From Mesostigma viride (Eukaryota > Streptophyta > Mesostigmatophyceae > Mesostigmatales > Mesostigmataceae), in contig RPFO01000348.1 in the NCBI GenBank assembly GCA_009746045.1, positions 2,058,189-2,122,188 of the forward strand: a stretch of 64,000 bases of DNA, written 5' to 3'. How positions within the stretch are numbered: position 1 is the first letter of the stretch; each line of letters starts with the position of its first letter. Both the position numbers and the translations under genes were made by a program. Shown here piece by piece: positions 59,701 to 64,000 of this stretch. The notes beneath the pieces are model-generated. The model saw only the letters and a program-made list of their open reading frames with translations. It was not told where the DNA came from and ran no database searches.

Positions 59701-62257
59701 GCGTATCCCCAGATCCATTTTGCGGTGCACGACTTTGAGAGTGCGTTCGACTCGCTGGTGCGTGGGGACATCGTGTAGTATGGGGACAATGGGGGGGGGG
59801 ATATTATTTAATACGGGCTTTCTTGTGCTTATGTATGTAATTGCGAGTGGGTAAAGCGGGGGGGTGACAGGTCTGTGTTTGTTTCTACGAGCAATTTAGC
59901 TCACGTGGACAAGGGGGGATAGATGTTATGTATGGGTTTCCGTGGACTTGGCTAACTGCTGAGACAAGTGGGTAGGACGGGGCCCATTTCTGATGTTTCT
60001 TTCCAAGGGACTCCTCCCTCTCAAAACCTTGGTAAAACCAATTGTTGCTGTTTGGTTTGGTTTGCCGTACATCTGCTTTGCTTTTGCAGTCCTTGCACTT
60101 CTGCGGGGGAGTTTCTGCTGCTTAGGCTGCTCCCTTGTATCCCACATTGGCTGCTCCCTTTCATGGCACAGCCGGTCGTTCCCGAGACTTGCTGCAACAG
60201 TATCATTGGGAGGCTGGCGGGTGCTGTTGTGGCCGTGTGGCAAGGGTGCCGAGAGGTTGACGCGGGCCCAGCTCATGTCGACCAGTACCACGCGCCGAGT
60301 CGCGCTCATTAGCGACTTGCTTTTCTCAGCAACTTGCCCATCAGCAAATCATGCCAGAAGGTGGACTACCAAGTAGTATGCTATCAATGGTTCTTCCTTA
60401 GCCTCGCCGAAGTTTCCTCTGGTCCCCCGGCTCCGGATGTGACTTGAGGCTGGGTAATGGCTACAGCTCTCGCGGGTGGTTTGTAAAAGCATGAATTGTC
60501 GCGAAAGGCTGCCGGCACCTGGCATGCATCTTGCCATGTCCCTTCATCGGGGTATCTTTTGGCTTTTCCATGGCCCTGGTCGCGGCCCTCTGCTTGCTGT
60601 CCTGCCGATGTTTTTATCAAGTGCTTAATTTTCTTTATTGCTTTTACAACCCTAGCTGGCCGGCATGCTTGTCACAGTCATATTTCTTTACTCCTTATTC
60701 GTGTGGTTGGCAACCACATTGTTCTGGGCTGTGAAATTATTATTATTTTTAATTACTTATCATCATCAATATTAATGTTTATTGGTCACCATGCCATTGG
60801 CCGAAAGCCACAGGTGGTGTCGGAGGAGGATCACTGTCTGTGCGTCGTGCTTAAGGCCGAGGGCGTCAAGTCGCTGCTTCGCGCGTCCCAAGCCGCTGAG
60901 AGAGAGCAAAAGAAGCCTGCAAGCGCCACACCTGCAGGGGGTGCTGTGCCAGCGGTATCTGGGGGAGGGACGCCAGATGGGGCCGCGGCCACGGTGGCGG
61001 CTGCCAGTCCCCCCGCGTCACAACAACAGCAACAGGCGCCGCTGCCGGCACCGGGGATTGAAAAGGTGCGGCCAGGAATCGAATGGTTAGCGGCTGGTGG
61101 GTGGGGGCAGGACGCTGTCTTGCTTTCTTGGTACGAACCTCTCTTGCCTATTTGATACTGGCTAATGGGTGTAGACGTTCTAAAACCATGCACCCATTTT
61201 AACTGTTTTGATCCCCTAATTTTTAGGTGCGATATTGCCAGACATTTTTGTCACTATAGCCTGTCTGTTTATTCCGCGATGACATCATCATCACATCATC
61301 ATCATCATCACCACCACCACCACCACCACCACCACCACCACCACCACCACCACCACCACCACCACCACCACCACCACCACCACCACCACCACCACCACCA
61401 CCACCACCACCACCACCACCACCACCACCCCACCGCCGCCGCCGCCGCCGCCATCGTCGGCGTCGGCGTCGACGGCGGCGGCGGCGGCGGCGGCGGCGTC
61501 AATCATCATCATCATCACACTTATAATGCCATCGTATTATCGTATTTCTGTTATCGTATTTATATACACTTACGATGCCATCGTATTATCGTATTTCTAG
61601 TACGTCTCCTCGGAAATAGATAGAAGGAAGCACCAAGCGTCCCATCCTTTTAATACACACCACTCTATAGTGTTTCCGTTAGCCCCATGTCACGACATCA
61701 GCAAGAGTCACTGTAATCTTATCTGACGTTTTGGATGTGCCTCTCATGCTCATTGTGCATGCTCAGCACAGGTGCTCCTTGTTTGGTGGCGTCGGCTTTT
61801 CTCCGGCGGCCTTGTGTTGCCTGTCTGCGACATCCTGTCTGGGACATCCTGTCTGACGCGACCACTTGTTAGTGGTCTCACTGCCCGTATGGTTTCGTGC
61901 GGGTGGTCACTCTGCTTGTGTGATGGTGGTGACTTTGCATGTGTCTTGGTGCCCTCTCTGCTTGTGCGTGGGTGATCGCTCGGCTTGTCTGGTTTTGGCC
62001 TCTCTGCTTGTGTGTGGTGATGGCGATCTCTAACTGGATGGTCGTCCAATCAAGCACACTGCCATCTCCCCGGTTGCGTTGCCAGTACTTAGTCCTGTGG
62101 CCATGTCATTGTGACTGTCTGACGTAATGTATATTGTGATGTGTGGGTTGTCCGATTCATTCCTGTGTCGCCATCTCACTGGGTGGTTGCGTACGCCAGT
62201 ACATCACCCTCTTCTCGGGATTCGTGATGTACGGCAAACTGCGCGGGGCGTTCCAAG
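53794..62257 (+). CDS. KIAA0930/DUF2045 family protein, 8 exons seen, incomplete
   Basis: Exons 53794-54019, 55669-55737, 56884-57014, 57461-57524, 58634-58693, 59683-59757, 60814-61065 and 62200-62257 are mutually in phase. They follow the order of the KIAA0930 family: FWREAFEGLFLS and RWQQDDMLFFVRQR; PPYFVRRWTPQ; VPVDWRRSLYLNLIAQARYH; RAVYASPSRVRV; YPQIHFAVHDFESAFDSL; EEDHCLCVVLKAEG; YITLFSGFVMYGKLRGAF. Exon 4 (57461-57524) is the least certain. Exon 7 adds an Ala/Pro/Gln-rich insert not expected in animal members. Function of the family is unknown. The first exon and everything after 62257 are missing; a frame at 63219 does not continue it in phase. The intron after exon 5 has a GC donor (AAG|GCAAGT). 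Confidence 0.82.
54110..54140 (+). pseudogene. Duplicate of the end of DUF2045 exon 1 (as numbered here)
   Basis: CTTCTTTGTGAGGCATCGAG then TGGGTGCTTT mirrors the exon end at 53999-54030 (TTCTTCGTGAGGCAGCGG|GTGGGTGATTT). The copy's donor has become GAGTGG. A poorer copy lies between them at about 54069-54100. Confidence 0.75.
54583..55302. repeat. Minisatellite, 10-bp unit (GAATGGTAGA), about 70 copies
   Basis: About 720 bases of near-perfect 10-bp repeats in the intron between the first two DUF2045 exons, with a few variants (GAAAGGGAGA, GAGTGGTAGA). It is open in several frames and gives repeat peptides that are not genes. Confidence 0.97.
56150..56222 (+). mobile_element. Truncated copy of the GGTTGTCTC-type retroelement
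   Basis: 72 bases match the 3' end of the family, ending GGTTGTCTCCTTGAT. Located in a DUF2045 intron. Confidence 0.85.
56580..56745. repeat. G-rich minisatellite, 14-bp unit (GGGATGGGGGTTGG)
   Basis: About nine copies on the sense strand of the DUF2045 gene, 140 bases upstream of exon 3; potential G-quadruplex former. Confidence 0.92.
57063..57093 (+). pseudogene. Duplicate of the end of DUF2045 exon 3
   Basis: GCGCGCTACCCACTCACGGA then GGCCGTATGC mirrors 56983-57012 (GCGCGCTACCACCTCACGGT, then GGCCATATGC). The copy has an extra C that shifts the frame. Confidence 0.85.
57713..57942. repeat. Minisatellite, ~32-bp unit
   Basis: Seven copies of CACCACCCGATAGAATTAAC then TAATCATCGTC, with ACT/ACC and AAC/AAT variants, in a DUF2045 intron. 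Confidence 0.92.
58771..58925 (+). pseudogene. Two duplicates of the end of DUF2045 exon 5 with its GC donor
   Basis: The exon end at 58675-58693 with donor (GACGCGGACCGCCGCAAG|GCAAGTGG) is echoed at 58773-58790 (ACCGCAAGGCAAGTGG) and at 58890-58920 (GCGTGGACACGGACCACCGC then GAAGCAAGTGGGA). Confidence 0.8.
61290..61500. repeat. (CAC)n then (GCC)n/(GGC)n trinucleotide array
   Basis: About 45 CAC units followed by about 20 GC-rich triplets, in a DUF2045 intron. The poly-His frame across it is an artefact. Confidence 0.95.
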
Positions 62258-62942
62258 GTGAGTGCTCCTCAACCCTCGTGTGCATACGAGCAGAGCACAT
62301 CCCCTCCCACGCACTCCCATGGTGACCACATATGTGACTTGACTACGCATGTGAGCTCACCTTCTTGCACCTTGATGCAAACTGCCATCCATGCAACTGC
62401 GTGGCAGCGGTTCGTTTGATGGGTGAGCGCTTCCCTTTGCATGCTCTTGCGTCTCCTTGGGTGTGTGGAGCGTGCCCCCATGCATCCAGTACACCCAAGC
62501 ATATGGTTGTCTCCCTGATATACCCAGTGTGTGCCCCAGCATAACGCATGCATGCACAGCAACGTGGTGACTCACCAGGTGGAATGGCCAGCTTGCACAG
62601 GCGTGGTCCAAACACACACAAAGGCCCACCACACAGGCCCGCCATTGAGGCCCACAGGCCCACACACAAAGCCCACCATGGAGACCCTCGCGATGGTGCC
62701 GCACTCTCGTGGTGGATAATCACACTTACGGGTTTACCTGTCGGGCGGAGGGTTGGGGGCGGTGCGGTACCCACGGTTTGCCTTCACGGGGGAGGACAGC
62801 GGCCTCCTTGGCGCTGTGCCCCTGGCTGGCGTGTGGATTATTAGTATACAGTGTGACAGAGGACGCTAGCCAGGGTGGGCCCTTGTTCTGGTCGGTGGGG
62901 GGTTACCCTTTGGGAACACGTGGCAATCTTGTGAAGCCGCAC

Positions 62943-63180
62943 TTGCGATGCTAACAAACTTGGGATGCTGACAAACTTGGGATGCTAACGAACTTGGGAT
63001 GCTAACGAACTTGGGATGCTAACAAACTTGGGATGCTAACGAACTTGGGATGCTAACGAACTTGGGATGCTAACGAACTTGGGATGCTAACAAACTTGGG
63101 ATGCTAACGAACTTGGGATGCTAACGAACTTTGGATGCTAACGAACTTGGGATGCTAACAAACTTGGGATGCTAGCAAAC
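62943..63180. repeat. Minisatellite, 17-bp unit (GGGATGCTAACGAACTT)
   Basis: About 14 copies with ACG/ACA variants. Confidence 0.93.
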
Positions 63181-63519
63181 CCGGAGCGGTTCACACACTG
63201 ATCGCTCGCTCTGTTTTAGGTGCAGAAATCTTGGACTGATCAGAATGTCCCGTTCAGCATTTTATCCCATGAGTTGCTACTCGAGGTGTAAAGCTTTTTC
63301 ACTGAACCGGTAACTGTCACGCTTGTCCTACGCAAATGGTGCGGCATGCCGGCTACAATGGCTGGTATTCCTGCATCCCTTTGTGCCACAACGTCTTGCT
63401 GCTGCTGGCTTTTCTTTCACACCCGCCACACGCCACAAGTGCGCACTCACCGGCGCTTGTGCCTAAGTGCTGATTAATCATCATGAGCGCCTTGTTGTTT
63501 CCTCTGTTGCTCGCCACCT

Positions 63520-64000
63520 GTCACCGACCCACACTCGATCTCACCGACCCACATTCCACGTCACCGACCCACACTCGATCTCACCAACCCACATTCCACG
63601 TCACCGACCCACACTCGATCTCACCAACCCACATTCCACGTCACCGACCCACACTCGATCTCACCAACCCACATTCCACGTCACCGACCCACACTCGATC
63701 TCACCAACCCACATTCCACGTCACCGACCCACACTCGATCTCACCAAACCCACATTCCACGTCACCGACCCACACTCGATCTCACCAACCCACATTCCAC
63801 GTCACCGACCCACACTCGATCTCACCAACCCACATTCCACGTCACCGACCCACACTCGATCTCACCAACCCACATTCCACGTCACCGACCCACACTCGAT
63901 CTCACCAACCCACATTCCACGTCACCGACCCACACTCGATCTCACCAACCCACATTCCACGTCACCGACCCACACTCGATCTCACCAACCCACATTCCAC
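63520..64000. repeat. Minisatellite, 40-bp unit, running off the window
   Basis: About twelve copies of GTCACCGACCCACACTCGAT then CTCACCAACCCACATTCCAC, nearly perfect, still continuing at the last base. Each unit is itself a diverged 20-bp dimer. Confidence 0.95.

Larger units (their letters stand above)
62258..64000. other. Distal intron or 3' flank of the DUF2045 gene
   Basis: No exon identified. It contains a short retroelement-like GGTTGTCTCCCTGAT at about 62504-62519 and two minisatellites. Confidence 0.5.

Noticed and set aside
61165-61623. Poly-His protein
   Set aside because: (CAC)n array in an intron; flanking residues show no domain.
63219-63290. Further DUF2045 exon after an acceptor at about 63218
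   Set aside because: Joining in the required phase gives a stop within a few codons, and no family motif is seen.
63520-64000. CRISPR-like regular repeats
   Set aside because: Units are contiguous tandem copies without unique spacers, in a eukaryotic intron-rich context.

Overview
This is a window of a eukaryotic nuclear genome. All recognisable genes are split by spliceosomal introns, and the rest is packed with retrotransposon fragments, DNA-transposon relics, minisatellites and very long microsatellites. The gene content points to a flagellated green alga: a GH13 glucan-branching enzyme, a SPATA4-type calponin-homology protein typical of ciliated organisms, a PKA-like AGC kinase and a KIAA0930/DUF2045 protein. 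A repeat-rich prasinophyte or charophyte fits best. The species call is inference from gene content and repeat style only.

Layout. 2162-6735 (+): 3' half of a glucan-branching enzyme, five exons, 5' end outside the window. 9330-13055 (-): five-exon gene for an unrecognised, probably membrane protein, convergent with the first gene. 15688-16434 (+): intronless PAS-like ORF. 14.8-31.8 kb: retrotransposon-rich zone with nested LINEs, a ~190-bp tandem repeat and two piggyBac-type ends. 33473-39921 (-): eight-exon SPATA4-like ciliary gene. 41420-47878 (+): complete five-exon PKA-like kinase, head to head with the ciliary gene about 1.5 kb away, with a piggyBac-type element in its last intron. 49485-50811: hAT element with an exact 8-bp target duplication. 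53794-62257 (+): eight exons of a DUF2045 gene that probably runs past the window.

Reading phase is consistent across every junction in all five split genes, which is the main reason to trust the exon calls. No shared pathway is evident. The ciliary gene and the kinase are divergent neighbours that could share an upstream region.

The most unusual theme is how the introns are built. In three of the five split genes the last bases of an exon, together with its 5' splice site, are repeated as decayed copies just inside the next intron (clear cases at 2350, 36841, 54110, 57063, 58771 and 58889). Three donors are GC instead of GT. CT/C-rich arrays lie on the sense strand, often in front of acceptors, and two G-rich arrays directly follow donors. 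A second theme is a retroelement family that leaves insertions as short as 16-23 bp between perfect target duplications.
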